59,770 bases of DNA from Haloparvum sedimenti (GCF_001462205.1 NZ_LKIR01000121.1:6521-66290), one strand, 5' to 3'; counted from the stretch's first letter, positions 17,342 to 26,723 are shown. Program-made: numbers and translations. The notes: a model not told the origin generated them from the sequence alone.

Positions 17342-18042
17342 TGCTCGTCAACCTCCACTTCGACGTAGGTCGGGTTGAGCACGCGAATTTCGCGCTCCTC
17401 GGCGATCTCCTCGATGCGCTCGCGCTTGCGAGCACCGACGGAGCCGCCGATGCGGACGGCCTGCGTGTCGCCGTCGACGCCCTCGAGGTCGTCCGTGTTC
17501 TCCACGCGGACCTCCTCGAAGCCGCTCGGGTGCAGGTCGCGGGCCGCCTTCGGCGAGCGGAAGCCCGCCTCGACGGTGTCGCCCTTGCCCTTCATCCCGC
17601 GGCGCTGCTTCGAGAGCGTGCCGCGGGGGCGTCGCCACGACGTGGGGACGCGCTTCTTCTTGTGGTAGTCCTGACGGTTGAACTGCGGCTTGCCCTCGCG
17701 GTGCTTCTGGGCGAGCGCGCGCGCAGTGTCGTCGTCGAGCTCCGGCGTCTTGTCCGCGTGACCGCGGGGCCGGAGCTCCGTTTCGGTTTCCTCCTCGGAT
17801 TCGGCCTCGTCGGCCTCCTCCTCCGTCTCGTCTTCGATCTCGGCTTCGGTCTCCGTCTCGACTTCGAGGCCACCGACGTCGGCCTTGATACGCGCGGCGA
17901 GCGCGTTGCCGATGCCGTCGACCTCCGCGAGTTCGGACTGCGAGGCCGCCTTCACGTCCTCGACGGACTCGTAGCCCGCCTCGCGAAGCGCCTCGGCCTT
18001 CGAGGGACCGACGCCGCTGATGTCTTCGAGTTCGTCTGCCAT
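17338..18042 (-). CDS. rpl32e: 50S ribosomal protein L32e (eL32) with helix-hairpin-helix N-terminal extension
   Basis: The product is 234 aa, about 100 longer than most archaeal eL32. Residues 1-57 form a helix-hairpin-helix pair ([20 protein letters not shown] and [18 protein letters not shown]). A Glu/Thr-rich acidic linker runs to about 90, then the L32e core with [20 protein letters not shown] and [16 protein letters not shown]. Haloarchaeal L32e commonly carries such an extension. The HhH module could bind rRNA or DNA; its role is not established here. The ATG directly follows the L6 stop. Confidence 0.95.
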   Translation of the reverse strand: MADELEDISGVGPSKAEALREAGYESVEDVKAASQSELAEVDGIGNALAARIKADVGGLEVETETEAEIEDETEEEADEAESEEETETELRPRGHADKTPELDDDTARALAQKHREGKPQFNRQDYHKKKRVPTSWRRPRGTLSKQRRGMKGKGDTVEAGFRSPKAARDLHPSGFEEVRVENTDDLEGVDGDTQAVRIGGSVGARKRERIEEIAEEREIRVLNPTYVEVEVDEQ

Positions 18043-18579
18043 TTAGGCTCCTCCTTTCTGGGGCTTCTCGACGATGTACACGCCGTCCTGGAAGACGCGC
18101 GTGTCCTTGTCGGTCACCTTCGTGAGCTGTTCGATGTCGGCGGCGGTCTGTCCCACGTCCTCCTTGCTCGGACCGGAGAGCGTGATCTCCTCGCCGTCGA
18201 CCTGTACGTCGGTGTCTCCGCGGACCGGCGTGCGCCGGGCCGCCTTCTCGCCGAGGAAGTTCTCGATGACGACCTCGTCGCCCTCCACGTCGACCTGCAT
18301 CGGGAAGTGGGCGTAGAAGACTTCCATCTTGTACTCCCATCCCTCGGTGACGCCGTGGATCATGTTGGCGACGTGGCTCTCGAACGTGCCGACCGTCGCG
18401 TTCGTCTTCGCGTCGTCGTTCTCGGACGCGATGACGACCGCGTCGTCCTCGACGGAAACGTCCACGTCGGGGTACCAGAGGCGGCGCGTGACGCTGCCGT
18501 TCGGCCCCTCGACGGTGAGGTCGAGGTGGTCGAGCTCGGCGGAGACGTCGTCCGGAATCGTGATTTCGACTCTGTTCAT
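18043..18579 (-). CDS. rpl6: 50S ribosomal protein L6 (uL6)
   Basis: The product is 178 aa, made of the two repeated alpha/beta domains of L6. The C-terminal block is TAADIEQLTKVTDKDTRVFQ, followed by DGVYIVEKPQKGGA. It lies near the sarcin-ricin loop and the factor-binding centre of the large subunit. It starts one base after the S8 stop codon region and ends adjacent to the L32e start. Confidence 0.97.
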   Translation of the reverse strand: MNRVEITIPDDVSAELDHLDLTVEGPNGSVTRRLWYPDVDVSVEDDAVVIASENDDAKTNATVGTFESHVANMIHGVTEGWEYKMEVFYAHFPMQVDVEGDEVVIENFLGEKAARRTPVRGDTDVQVDGEEITLSGPSKEDVGQTAADIEQLTKVTDKDTRVFQDGVYIVEKPQKGGA

Positions 18580-18581
18580 TG

Positions 18582-18974
18582 TTAGTAGACGTATGCGATC
18601 ACTTGGCCACCGATGCCCTGTTCGCGGGCCTCGTAGTGGCTCATAACGCCGTGGCTCGTCGTGACGATGAGTGCCCCGTAGTCACGGGCGGGGAGGAACC
18701 GCTTCTCCCACTTCTCGAACTCGTCGGCACCCGCGGAGTAGCGGGGCTTGACGGCGCCACATTCGTTGATCGATCCTTTCAGTTCGACGTCGAAGACGCC
18801 GGCTCGGCCGTCGTCGACGAACTCGAAGCCGTCGACGTACCCGCGGTCGTAAAAGACCTCGAGGACCGAACCGATGACGTTCGACGCGGGCTCTACCGTA
18901 TACGACAGATGGCCAACGCTCTCGGCGTTATCGAGTCCGGCGAGCGCGTTGGCGAGGGGGTCGTTGCCTGCCAT
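18582..18974 (-). CDS. rps8: 30S ribosomal protein S8 (uS8)
   Basis: The product is 130 aa from ATG 18974 ([18 protein letters not shown]). The C-terminal signature is [20 protein letters not shown] followed by HYEA. The frame stays open upstream to 19025, but that stretch belongs to S14. S8 binds 16S rRNA helix 21 and is an early assembly protein. It begins 2 bp after the S14 stop. Confidence 0.97.
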   Translation of the reverse strand: MAGNDPLANALAGLDNAESVGHLSYTVEPASNVIGSVLEVFYDRGYVDGFEFVDDGRAGVFDVELKGSINECGAVKPRYSAGADEFEKWEKRFLPARDYGALIVTTSHGVMSHYEAREQGIGGQVIAYVY

Positions 18975-18976
18975 GA

Positions 18977-19156
18977 TTAGCTGTACTTCTTGAATCCCAT
19001 CTCGCGGGCGACCTCGCGGAAGCACTGCCGGCAGAGGTTGATGTCGTACTTGCCGACGAGCCCCTGATTGCGGTCACAGCGCCGGCAGGAGTGCTGCTGG
19101 CCCGTGCGCTTCGCGGCGTGCTCGCCCGTCTGTTCGTTTGCGTCGCTCTCGCTCAT
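18977..19156 (-). CDS. rps14: 30S ribosomal protein S14 (uS14), zinc-binding form
   Basis: A short gene of 59 aa that length filters easily miss. It begins [20 protein letters not shown], with zinc-binding cysteines at C24/C27 (CRRC) and C42/C45 (CRQC), and ends REMGFKKYS. This is the C+ form of S14 at the head-domain position near S3 and S19. The ATG overlaps the L5 stop by 4 bp, and the stop is 2 bp from the S8 start, so it sits exactly where archaeal operons place it. Confidence 0.96.
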   Translation of the reverse strand: MSESDANEQTGEHAAKRTGQQHSCRRCDRNQGLVGKYDINLCRQCFREVAREMGFKKYS

Positions 19157-19665
19157 GCGTCAACCTCCACGTCGAAGTTCTCCTCGAGGTACGCGGCCGC
19201 GTCCTCGGGCGTCATGCGGTGGCCGTCCGGGATCGACCGGGTCTCCACGTCACGCTTCGTGACGCGGTAGCCGGGCCGGACGATCGTCGCAGTCACGTCG
19301 AGCCCGTAGATACCGACGTTCGGGTCGTACTCCTGGCTCGGGAAGTCGGTGTGGTCCTCGACTCCGAAGCTGAGGTTGCCCGTCTCGTCGAACTGGTTCT
19401 CGGAGACCTCGACCAGATCGAGGGCGGTCGCGAGGAACTCCGCGGCCGCCTCGTCGCGCAGCGTCACCTTGGCGCCGATCGGGTCACCCTTGCGGATGCC
19501 GAACTCGCCGACGGTGCGCTTCGCGGTGGTGCGGACGGAGTCCTGTTCGGTGATCTCCTCGATGATGCGCTCGGCCTCGGCGAGCGGTTCCCCGCCCTGT
19601 CCGACGCCCATGTGCACGACGACCTTCTCGATGCGCGCCTCGCGCATGGCGTGGTCCGCGCTCAT
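19153..19665 (-). CDS. rpl5: 50S ribosomal protein L5 (uL5)
   Basis: The product is 170 aa. It contains [20 protein letters not shown] and [20 protein letters not shown], then the [19 protein letters not shown] segment. L5 binds 5S rRNA and contacts the small-subunit head. It overlaps S4e upstream and S14 downstream by 4 bp each. Confidence 0.97.
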   Translation of the reverse strand: MSADHAMREARIEKVVVHMGVGQGGEPLAEAERIIEEITEQDSVRTTAKRTVGEFGIRKGDPIGAKVTLRDEAAAEFLATALDLVEVSENQFDETGNLSFGVEDHTDFPSQEYDPNVGIYGLDVTATIVRPGYRVTKRDVETRSIPDGHRMTPEDAAAYLEENFDVEVDA

Positions 19666-20369
19666 TCGTCATCACCCGTGAAGTTCTCGTCGATGACCAC
19701 GACGTACTCCTCGACCGTCTCGAAGTCGCCGTCGTCCGCGGAAACGGTGACGGCGTTCGAGCCGGAGCCGAGGGTCACGTCGATCTCGTCGATCTCGCCG
19801 ATACGGCCGGCGTGCTGACCGGAGACGGCGGTGACGAGCGCGCCCTCCTCGTAGGTGAAGTGGGCGACGATCTCCTTCGTCTCGTTGTCGACGACGATGG
19901 AGTCCTTCGTGTCGTACTCGCCGGCGTCCTCGGCGTCCACGCGCACGTTCGTGCCGTCGTGGAGCGTCAGCTGGACGTCGCCGCCGGGGACGGCCGTCTT
20001 GTTCGAAATGCGGCCGAGCCGGCTGCTCGCGGCGTCCTCGTCGACGGAGGTCAGCGCGAGCCGACCGCCCTCGTCGGGGAAGACGCGGTAATACTCCTCC
20101 CGCTCGGCGAACGCCAGGATGTCGAACATCCCGATGGGTCGCGCCTCGTCGGAGACCGCGTCGCCGTTGACCAGAACGGAATCCTGGTTCAGCGCGTAGC
20201 GGGCCTCCTTCCGGCTGTCGACGTACCCGAGCACGTCACGCAGCAGGATGAGCAGGGGAACGCCGGCCTCGCCGTGCGGTCCCGCGCCAGCCTTCACCGT
20301 GAAGGTCTCGGTCTTGCGTTCGACCGGCCAGGAGTTCGGTACTGCCAGTCGCTTCTGGTGGTTCGTCAT
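19662..20369 (-). CDS. rps4e: 30S ribosomal protein S4e (eS4)
   Basis: The product is 235 aa. It has the N-terminal S4e segment ([20 protein letters not shown]), the S4-like RNA-binding motif ([18 protein letters not shown]) and a C-terminal KOW-like region. It is specific to archaea and eukaryotes. Start and stop overlap L24 and L5 by 4 bp each. Confidence 0.96.
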   Translation of the reverse strand: MTNHQKRLAVPNSWPVERKTETFTVKAGAGPHGEAGVPLLILLRDVLGYVDSRKEARYALNQDSVLVNGDAVSDEARPIGMFDILAFAEREEYYRVFPDEGGRLALTSVDEDAASSRLGRISNKTAVPGGDVQLTLHDGTNVRVDAEDAGEYDTKDSIVVDNETKEIVAHFTYEEGALVTAVSGQHAGRIGEIDEIDVTLGSGSNAVTVSADDGDFETVEEYVVVIDENFTGDDE

Positions 20370-20722
20370 TCGTTGTCCTCCTGGAGACGCGCCTCACGGC
20401 GGTCGTCCTCGAGGTCGAGCTCCGTCACGCGGACGTTGCTCGCCGGGAGCGGGCGCGGGGCTTCCTCACCGTCGGCCTTCTCGACGGTCACACCTTCGAC
20501 GGTGATGACCGCGTCGGTCAGGTCGACGGCAAGCACCTCGGCCTCCTCGCCGGCGTCGTCGCCGCGGAGCACCTCGACGGTGTCGCCCGCGTTCACGCGG
20601 ACGTTGCGCTGGCCGTACTCCTCGCGGAGCTCCTCCGAGAGGGTGGCACGGACCTGCTTTTGCCGCTCGTGGAGCGGCGCGTTCTCCGTCTGCTTTCGTT
20701 GTTTGCGTGGCTGTCGCGTCAT
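20366..20722 (-). CDS. rpl24: 50S ribosomal protein L24 (uL24)
   Basis: The product is 118 aa with the KOW motif [20 protein letters not shown] followed by EAEVLAVD. The N-terminus carries the archaeal basic extension ([20 protein letters not shown]). L24 is an assembly initiator near the exit tunnel. It starts 2 bp after the L14 stop. Confidence 0.96.
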   Translation of the reverse strand: MTRQPRKQRKQTENAPLHERQKQVRATLSEELREEYGQRNVRVNAGDTVEVLRGDDAGEEAEVLAVDLTDAVITVEGVTVEKADGEEAPRPLPASNVRVTELDLEDDRREARLQEDNE

Positions 20723-20724
20723 GG

Positions 20725-21123
20725 TTAGACGATCATCGTCGCGGTCGAGGCGATGCTGCCGAAGCGCTCGGCGACCTCGCGAGCGATGGGGCCCTTGATC
20801 TCCGTGCCCCGCGGCTCCTCGAGGTCGTCGATGACGACGGCGGCGTTGTCCTCGAACTTCACGCGCGTGCCGTTCGGTCGGCGGATCGGCTTGCGCTGGC
20901 GGACGATAACCGCCTCCAGCACCTGCCGCCGCATCTCCGGAGTCCCCTTGGTGACCGAGACGGTCACCTTGTCGCCGATGCCCGCCTTCGGGTGGCGGTT
21001 CTTCGTACCGGAGTAGCCGTGGACGCTGATCACTCGCAGCTCACGGGCGCCGGTGTTGTCGGCGCACGTGATCAGCGAGCCGCGTTCGAGGCCCTGCGTG
21101 ACGTCGGCCTTCAGCGCCTCCAT
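20725..21123 (-). CDS. rpl14: 50S ribosomal protein L14 (uL14)
   Basis: The product is 132 aa. It contains [20 protein letters not shown] and the L14 signature [21 protein letters not shown]14 forms part of the intersubunit surface and factor-binding region. ATG 21123 is chosen over a GTG one codon upstream because it shares a base with the S17 stop (TGATG). Confidence 0.97.
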   Translation of the reverse strand: MEALKADVTQGLERGSLITCADNTGARELRVISVHGYSGTKNRHPKAGIGDKVTVSVTKGTPEMRRQVLEAVIVRQRKPIRRPNGTRVKFEDNAAVVIDDLEEPRGTEIKGPIAREVAERFGSIASTATMIV

Positions 21124-21464
21124 CACTCGTCACCTCCGATCTGGACGACGACGTGGGACTTCGTCTTCGACAGCGGTCGCGTCTCCGCGATCTTCACTTC
21201 GTCACCGACTTCGACCGAGTCCAGCACGCCCGGTACGTGTGCCGGGATGCGGGAACGACGCTTCATGTACCGGTCGTACTTGGGTACGAAGACGTCGTAT
21301 TCTCGCTCGACGATGACGGTCTTTGCCATATCCGTCGACACGACCGTGCCCTCTCGGACCTGGCCGCGGACGGACAGCTGCCCGTAAAACGGGCACTTCT
21401 CGTAGTCGTAATCCTCCGGGTTATCCGGTTCCGGAGGCGTGGGTACGTCAATTCCTATCGCCAT
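21123..21464 (-). CDS. rps17: 30S ribosomal protein S17 (uS17)
   Basis: The product is 113 aa from ATG 21464 ([20 protein letters not shown]), with the archaeal N-terminal extension before the OB-fold core ([36 protein letters not shown]). It binds 16S rRNA early in assembly. The first 10 bases overlap the end of the RNase P subunit gene, so upstream extensions of the frame are not real. Confidence 0.96.
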   Translation of the reverse strand: MAIGIDVPTPPEPDNPEDYDYEKCPFYGQLSVRGQVREGTVVSTDMAKTVIVEREYDVFVPKYDRYMKRRSRIPAHVPGVLDSVEVGDEVKIAETRPLSKTKSHVVVQIGGDE

Positions 21465-21907
21465 GTAGAGACACCTCGTTCGGTGCGTTCGGCGGGTCGT
21501 GAGAGCAGTTGGTCGCCATCCACCGTAACGTAGACCACGTCTTTGCACTCGCCTAGGGAGCGGCTCGCCGACCCGGCGCCCGTTCGGGCTACCGAGGCGG
21601 ACGGGCCAGACTGGCGAGGGCGTACCCCCGCAGTATCCGGCCCGAGTTGGGACGTGGACCCCGGCTCCTTACGAGAGCCGGCGGCTTCATCTGTGCGCGT
21701 CGTGACGGAATCTCCGAGCGCGAACTCGAACGTCGTGCCCGCCTTGGGCACGCGCTTGTCCCCCGTCGGCGTCCGCACGACGAGCGTGCGTTCGCTCTCA
21801 CGCAGGACACGGCCGGCGACGCTGGAATAGGCGTCGCTGGCGGCGGCGGCCACCCGAACCGGGAGGCCGACGAGTTCGTGTCGCGTGAGCGTGTCGGGGG
21901 AGATCAT
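21455..21907 (-). CDS. rnp1: RNase P protein component 1 (Rpp29/Pop4)
   Basis: The product is 150 aa. The barrel strands are recognisable: TLTRHELVGLPVRVAAAASD, SVAGRVLRESERTLVVRT, and at the end CKDVVYVTVDGDQLLSRPAE. Between them, at about residues 73-118, lies a Gly/Ser/Pro/Arg-rich insert absent from the compact methanogen proteins. Rpp29 pairs with Rpp21 to support the RNase P RNA in tRNA 5' processing. It sits between L29 and S17, the usual archaeal place, starting 3 bp after the L29 stop and overlapping S17 by 10 bp. Confidence 0.92.
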   Translation of the reverse strand: MISPDTLTRHELVGLPVRVAAAASDAYSSVAGRVLRESERTLVVRTPTGDKRVPKAGTTFEFALGDSVTTRTDEAAGSRKEPGSTSQLGPDTAGVRPRQSGPSASVARTGAGSASRSLGECKDVVYVTVDGDQLLSRPAERTERGVSTWR

Positions 21908-21910
21908 TCG

Positions 21911-22123
21911 TTATTCGTCGTCGAAGTCGCCTTCTTCGCGCTGGATCGTCTTGATCCGCGCGATGGTGCGGTTCAGTTCGTTCATGCGGCCCGGACTCTC
22001 GGGCATCCCGCCGGCGGCCTGCTGGGCCTTCACGTTGAGCAGCTCGGTCTCGAGCTCCTCGAGCTCGGCCTCGCGCTCGGCGGCGGTCATGTCGCGAATT
22101 TCGTCAGTATAGAGGATGGCCAT
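21911..22123 (-). CDS. rpl29: 50S ribosomal protein L29 (uL29)
   Basis: The product is 70 aa, an antiparallel helical pair with the motif [20 protein letters not shown] and [15 protein letters not shown]. It lies at the tunnel exit beside L23, where SRP and the translocon dock. It starts 3 bp after the S3 stop. Confidence 0.96.
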   Translation of the reverse strand: MAILYTDEIRDMTAAEREAELEELETELLNVKAQQAAGGMPESPGRMNELNRTIARIKTIQREEGDFDDE

Positions 22124-22126
22124 GTA

Positions 22127-23095
22127 TTACTCCTCCGTTTCCTCGGTCTCGGCGTCGGCGTCCGCGTCGGACTCCTCGTCCTCGTCGGCCGCCTCCATCT
22201 CCTCGACCAGTTCGGCCGCCTCTTCCTCGACGTCCTCCTCGAGGTCCTCGAGCTCCTCGTCTTCCGGCGTGGTCTGCTCGATCTCCTCTTCGGGAGCGAC
22301 GTCGGTCGCCTCGGGCGAGGTCTCCTGGGTCTCCTCGACGACTTCCTCGACGATCTCCTCGTCGATGACGTCCGTCGGGTCCTCCTCGGGCACCTCGACC
22401 TCCTCGTCGGCGCCCACGTCGGGCACCTCCTCGGGTTCCTCCTCGAGGAGGGACTCGACGCCCTCCTCCTCGATCTCCTGTTCGACCTCGGGCGCCTCGA
22501 CGTCCTCGTTGATGTCGAAGTCGTCGGGCAGCTCCGCACCCGGCGGGATGATCTTCACCGTGACGCCGATGGTGCCGAGCTTCATGACGGCGACGCCCTG
22601 CCCCTCGTCGACGACGTCCTCCGCGGGCTCACCGTTGTGCTTGATGTAGCCGCGGTTGAACTTCTCGACGCGGGAGCGCGCCCCGGTCACCTTGCCGGAG
22701 AGGACGATCTCGGCGCCCAGCGCGCCGGACTCCATGATGCGGTCGATCGTGGTGTGACCGGCCTTGCGGAAGTACCAGCCGCGCTCTAAGGCGTTCGCGA
22801 GACGGTCCGCGACGATGCGTGCGTTGAGGTCCGGCTCGTCGACCTCCTGCACGTCGATCTGCGGGTCGTCCATGTCGAACCGCTCCTCGAGCTCGGTGGT
22901 GATCTTCCGGATGTTCTTCCCGCCCTTGCCGATGACCATGCCGGGCTTCTCGGCTTTGAGCTGGATCTGCGTGCCCATCGGCGTCTTGGCGATGTCCATA
23001 CCGCCGTAGCCGGCGCGACCGAGTTCGTCAGCGAAGAACTCGTCGATCTGGGCGCGCTGAAGGCCGTTTTCGATGAACTGGTGTTCGTCTGCCAT
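22127..23095 (-). CDS. rps3: 30S ribosomal protein S3 (uS3) with long acidic tail
   Basis: The product is 322 aa. Residues 1 to about 205 are the normal protein, with the KH motif VIGKGGKNIRKITTELEERF and the C-terminal VSGKVTGARSRVEKFN-type core. From about 210 onwards the chain is nearly all Glu, Asp, Val and Thr, over 100 residues of acidic tail. Such tails are typical of halophilic S3. S3 guards the mRNA entry channel. It overlaps L22 by one base. Confidence 0.96.
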   Translation of the reverse strand: MADEHQFIENGLQRAQIDEFFADELGRAGYGGMDIAKTPMGTQIQLKAEKPGMVIGKGGKNIRKITTELEERFDMDDPQIDVQEVDEPDLNARIVADRLANALERGWYFRKAGHTTIDRIMESGALGAEIVLSGKVTGARSRVEKFNRGYIKHNGEPAEDVVDEGQGVAVMKLGTIGVTVKIIPPGAELPDDFDINEDVEAPEVEQEIEEEGVESLLEEEPEEVPDVGADEEVEVPEEDPTDVIDEEIVEEVVEETQETSPEATDVAPEEEIEQTTPEDEELEDLEEDVEEEAAELVEEMEAADEDEESDADADAETEETEE

Positions 23096-23553
23096 TAGTT
23101 GTCCTCCTCGATGATGAGCTCGACGTCACAGAGGGTCGTGTTCCACGGCGAGGCGCGGCCGAACGCCCGGGGCTTGCGGCCCGGTCGCTCGCCGACCTTG
23201 TGCGGCGCGACGTGCTTGATGACCATCGCGTCGCCGTCGAACCCCTGCTCGGTCGCGTTGTTCTTGACGTTGGTGAGCAGTTTGAGGAAGTCCTTGGAGG
23301 CCTTCTCGGGGTAGCGGCCCGCGTCCCAGCCGTCGATGTCGCCCTTGTGGCCGACACCGGTGTTGTGCTGTTTGAACGGGACGGACTGCTCCTCGTCGAT
23401 GACGGACTGGAGGTACGTCTCGGCCTCCGCGACCGTCTTGCCCTTGAGCTGCCGGGCGATCGCCTTGCTGTGCTTCAGGCTGATGGGCCGCTCGCGGAGC
23501 ATCCCCTTGGCGGTGGTCTCCGGGTCGGCCTCGACGCTGTAGTTGATTCCCAT
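23095..23553 (-). CDS. rpl22: 50S ribosomal protein L22 (uL22)
   Basis: The product is 152 aa. It starts MGINYSVEADPETTAKGMLR with the SLKHSKAIARQLKGKTVAEA block; the long beta-hairpin that lines the exit tunnel ends near HVAPHKVGERPGRKPRAFGR. It starts 3 bp after the S19 stop and shares a base with the S3 start. Confidence 0.96.
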   Translation of the reverse strand: MGINYSVEADPETTAKGMLRERPISLKHSKAIARQLKGKTVAEAETYLQSVIDEEQSVPFKQHNTGVGHKGDIDGWDAGRYPEKASKDFLKLLTNVKNNATEQGFDGDAMVIKHVAPHKVGERPGRKPRAFGRASPWNTTLCDVELIIEEDN

Positions 23554-23556
23554 GGG

Positions 23557-23982
23557 TTACTTGAGGGGCACGAACTTCGAGGACCGGGTCGCGCCGATGC
23601 CGGCCTGCCCGTGGGAGACCGTGCTCCGCGTGAGGTGGAACTCGCCGAGATAGTGACCGATCATCTCGGGCTCGACTCGCACGCGCTCGAAGCTGTGGCC
23701 GTTGTAGACGGAGAACGTCAGTCCGACGAACTCCGGCAGGATCGGCATGTCGCGCAGGTGCGTCCGGATCGGGTCGTCCCCCGTCTCCTCCGGGTCGCGG
23801 CTGCGTGCCGTCTCCAGCAGCTTCTCCTTCTCGGGACCCAGTCCTCGGGTGATGCTTCGCCGCTGTCGCGCGGGGAGCAGTTCCACGACCTCGTCGAGGT
23901 CCATCTCCTGGAGCTCGTCGAGCGAGTGACCGCGGTAGGCGAACTCCTCGCCCTCGCGGCCGATGCGGTATTCGGAACTCAT
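23557..23982 (-). CDS. rps19: 30S ribosomal protein S19 (uS19)
   Basis: The product is 141 aa. The archaeal N-terminal region ([20 protein letters not shown]) precedes the conserved [20 protein letters not shown] signature and the end [13 protein letters not shown]19 sits in the small-subunit head and contacts the large subunit. It overlaps L2 by 4 bp. Confidence 0.97.
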   Translation of the reverse strand: MSSEYRIGREGEEFAYRGHSLDELQEMDLDEVVELLPARQRRSITRGLGPEKEKLLETARSRDPEETGDDPIRTHLRDMPILPEFVGLTFSVYNGHSFERVRVEPEMIGHYLGEFHLTRSTVSHGQAGIGATRSSKFVPLK

Positions 23983-24701
23983 TTGTTGCTACCTCGTCCG
24001 GTTCGCTTGGATGCGATGTCGCCGACCTTCCGTCCCGGCGGGGCGTCCCGCGAGACCGACTTCGGCTTGCCGGGGTGCTGCCGGCCGCCGCCACCGAACG
24101 GGTGGTCGACGGCGTTCATGGCCACACCGCGGACGCGCGGGTACTTCGTGCCACGCGACTTCATTTTGTGATGCTTGTTGCCGGCCTTGACGAAGGGCTT
24201 CTCCGTCCGGCCGCCGCCCGCGACTACGCCGATGGTGGCGCGGCACTGCGGGTCGAGTCGCTTGACCTCGCCGCTGGGTAGCTGAACGACAGCCACCTTG
24301 CGGTCGTGGGTCATCAGCGTCGCCGAGACGCCCGAGGCGCGGGCGAACTTGCCGCCGTCGCCGCGGTTGCTCTCGACGTTACAGACCGGGACGCCCTCCG
24401 GGATCTCCGCCAGCGGCATCGTGTTGCCGGGCTTGATCTCCGCGGAGACGCCGATCTCGATCGTCTCGCCCACCGTCACGCCCTCGGGCGCGAGGATGAG
24501 CCGACGGTCGCCGTCATCGAACTCGACGTCCGCGAGCGGTGCCGAGCGCGCGGGGTCGTGTTCGATGTCGACGACTTCGCCGGTGATCGTGTCGGTGTCT
24601 TCCAGCGTCTTGTGCGACAGTTCCGCCTTGTAGCGGTGGGACGGGGCCCGGAACGTCGGGCCGCCGCGTCCACGCCGCTGTCCCTGAATCCTTCGTCCCA
24701 T
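23979..24701 (-). CDS. rpl2: 50S ribosomal protein L2 (uL2)
   Basis: The product is 240 aa. It begins [20 protein letters not shown], and the C-terminal signature is [20 protein letters not shown] with the conserved His essential near the peptidyl-transferase centre. It is one base from the L23 stop and overlaps S19 by 4 bp. Confidence 0.97.
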   Translation of the reverse strand: MGRRIQGQRRGRGGPTFRAPSHRYKAELSHKTLEDTDTITGEVVDIEHDPARSAPLADVEFDDGDRRLILAPEGVTVGETIEIGVSAEIKPGNTMPLAEIPEGVPVCNVESNRGDGGKFARASGVSATLMTHDRKVAVVQLPSGEVKRLDPQCRATIGVVAGGGRTEKPFVKAGNKHHKMKSRGTKYPRVRGVAMNAVDHPFGGGGRQHPGKPKSVSRDAPPGRKVGDIASKRTGRGSNK

Positions 24702-24702
24702 C

Positions 24703-24957
24703 TTAGAACACCCCGATGCGGGAAGCGATCTCGGTGGCGTCGTCGTCCTCGGAGAGGCCGACGGTCGCCTTCTTCGTTCCCTGCGGAGTTATCTGCGTGT
24801 TCACGTCGACGACCTCGACGTCGTAGCGCTCGGAGATGGCGTCGCGGATCTCCGGCTTCGTCGCGTCGATGTGGACGACGAACTGGAGCTTGTTGTCGAA
24901 GTCCATCTCGTCCATCGCCTTCTCGGTGACGATGGGGTGCTCGATGACGGTGCTCAT
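24703..24957 (-). CDS. rpl23: 50S ribosomal protein L23 (uL23)
   Basis: The product is 84 aa (MSTVIEHPIVTEKAMDEMDF), ending TEIASRIGVF. L23 forms the docking site for SRP and SecY at the tunnel exit. A longer open frame runs upstream in phase through the L4 gene, but ATG 24957 overlaps the L4 stop in ATGA and gives the normal length. Confidence 0.96.
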   Translation of the reverse strand: MSTVIEHPIVTEKAMDEMDFDNKLQFVVHIDATKPEIRDAISERYDVEVVDVNTQITPQGTKKATVGLSEDDDATEIASRIGVF

Positions 24958-25700
24958 CGCTCCGCCACCTCCTCGAGCGCGCTCTCGGTCCAGACGGTGA
25001 GTCGGCCCGGGTGCGTCCCGGGCGCGAGGTCCTCCGCGTTCACCTCGTCGGCCGTCGCCACGTCGGCGCCCGCGAGGTTGCGGGCGGCGCGGGACGGCTC
25101 CTCGCTGGTGACGAAGAGGATCGACTTGGGCTGGCTGTACTTGCGGCCGCGGAGCTTGCCCTGGCCGGCGCGGACGGAGCGCCCCTCCTCGGCGCGCTCG
25201 ATGTCCGCGTAGACGCCGGCGCCTTCGAGGAAGGCGACGACCTCCTTGGTCTTCTCCAGGTCCTCGAACTCGTCGGAGACGACGAGCGGGAGCTCCGCGT
25301 CCTCGTCGAACGCGTGGCCGCGCTCGGCGACGACCTCGGCGTCCGCGGTGGCCGCGATGGCCGAGCGGACGGCGAGCTGACGCTCCTTCTTGTTGAGGTC
25401 CTTCGACTGGTCCTTCTCCGCCTTCGGCGGATGAGCGCGGCGGCCGGACACCGCGAACGGAACGCGGCGGGCCTGCCCGTTCTCGCGCGGGACGTGCGCC
25501 ATCCCGCGGCCCGAACCCGGCGACTCCGCGGGCGTGCGGAGGCCGGCGAACTCGTCTGCGCCGTAGGCCTGCTTTCGGTTTGCCTGTGCGACGGTGACGG
25601 CCCGCCGGATCAGGTCCGGTCGGAACCCCGTCTCGAAGACGTCCGGCAGCTCGACGCTGCCCTCGTCCCCGCCGTCCAGATCGCGTACTGTTGCCTTCAT
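24954..25700 (-). CDS. rpl4: 50S ribosomal protein L4 (uL4, L1e type)
   Basis: The product is 248 aa. The tunnel-loop region is present (GSGRGMAHVPRENGQARRVP), and the archaeal/eukaryotic L4 signature GRRAHPPKAEKDQSKDLNKK follows. It lies 3 bp after L3 and overlaps L23 by 4 bp. Confidence 0.96.
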   Translation of the reverse strand: MKATVRDLDGGDEGSVELPDVFETGFRPDLIRRAVTVAQANRKQAYGADEFAGLRTPAESPGSGRGMAHVPRENGQARRVPFAVSGRRAHPPKAEKDQSKDLNKKERQLAVRSAIAATADAEVVAERGHAFDEDAELPLVVSDEFEDLEKTKEVVAFLEGAGVYADIERAEEGRSVRAGQGKLRGRKYSQPKSILFVTSEEPSRAARNLAGADVATADEVNAEDLAPGTHPGRLTVWTESALEEVAER

Positions 25701-25703
25701 AAC

Positions 25704-26720
25704 TTATCCCTGGTTGGATGCGGTAGAGACGTACCGGACCTCGGGGTCGAGGCGCGGCTGGTCGTTCGGTCGGATAGCCGGGCGGAAGCGGAGAAGCCGC
25801 TTGTTCGGACCCGGCAGCGAGCCCTTGATGAGCGCGTAGGAACCGTCGACTTCGCCGTAGTTGACGAAGCCGCCGTCGACCGAGGCGTCGTCTCCCTCGC
25901 CGAAGTCGATCAGGCGCTTGTTGAGCTCGGTGCGCTGGTGGTAGCCGGTCTGGCCCTGCTGGGGGACCGTCGAGCGAACGCGCGACGGGTTCCACGGGCC
26001 GAGGTTACCGATCCGGCGCCGCCAGCCCTGACGGGCGTGCTTGCCCTTCCGCTTCTGGACGCCCCAGCGCTTGACGGGGCCCTGGGTGCCCTTCCCCTTC
26101 GTGATACCCGAGACGTCGGTGTACTGACCGGCGCGGAAGACGTCGCCGAACTCGTGGGCGCCGCCGTCCTCGACCAGGTCGAGCGCGAAGTCGACGCGCT
26201 CCTCGACGGAGCCGCCGCCGACGCGCGTCTCCATGACGTCGGGCTTCTTCTTGGGGACGTTCGCGAGGTCGGCCGGAGCGGTGTGGGTGATGACGCGGAC
26301 GTCGTCGACCGCGCCCTCCTCCAGCAGCGTCCGGAGCTCCTCGGCGTCCTCCTCGAAGGTGTCTTCCGCCGGCAGGTCGAGCGTGCGGTCGAGCTCCTCG
26401 TGGAACTCGGTCGCCCAGACCTCGGTGACCGGCTTCTGTCCGTACGGCGTCTCCTCGTAGGCTCGGAGGGCGACCGCGTACATCGGCGGCGTCTCCACCA
26501 CCGTCACGGGGACGGACTCCTCCATCCCCTCACGCGGCGAGTTGGCTTCGTCGTTGACCATCACGACGTGGGTCATCCCGGCCTTGTAACCGGCGAATCC
26601 CTGCAGCGCAGGGGAACCCTCGTCGTCGGGCCACGAGCGGATGCGAGGCACCTCGCTCGCCGCGCGAGTGCGCGGACCGAAACCCAGCGAGCCTTTTCGT
26701 GGTCGGCTTGGTTGTGGCAT
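25704..26720 (-). CDS. rpl3: 50S ribosomal protein L3 (uL3)
   Basis: The product is 338 aa, the long archaeal/eukaryotic form. It starts MPQPSRPRKGSLGFGPRTRA, has GFAGYKAGMTHVVMVNDE, and the W-loop region GTQGPVKRWGVQKRKGKHAR followed by QGWRRRIGNLGPWNPSRVRS. It reaches into the peptidyl-transferase centre and is an early assembly protein. It starts 3 bp after the SPOUT methyltransferase stop. Confidence 0.97.
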   Translation of the reverse strand: MPQPSRPRKGSLGFGPRTRAASEVPRIRSWPDDEGSPALQGFAGYKAGMTHVVMVNDEANSPREGMEESVPVTVVETPPMYAVALRAYEETPYGQKPVTEVWATEFHEELDRTLDLPAEDTFEEDAEELRTLLEEGAVDDVRVITHTAPADLANVPKKKPDVMETRVGGGSVEERVDFALDLVEDGGAHEFGDVFRAGQYTDVSGITKGKGTQGPVKRWGVQKRKGKHARQGWRRRIGNLGPWNPSRVRSTVPQQGQTGYHQRTELNKRLIDFGEGDDASVDGGFVNYGEVDGSYALIKGSLPGPNKRLLRFRPAIRPNDQPRLDPEVRYVSTASNQG

Positions 26721-26723
26721 TGG

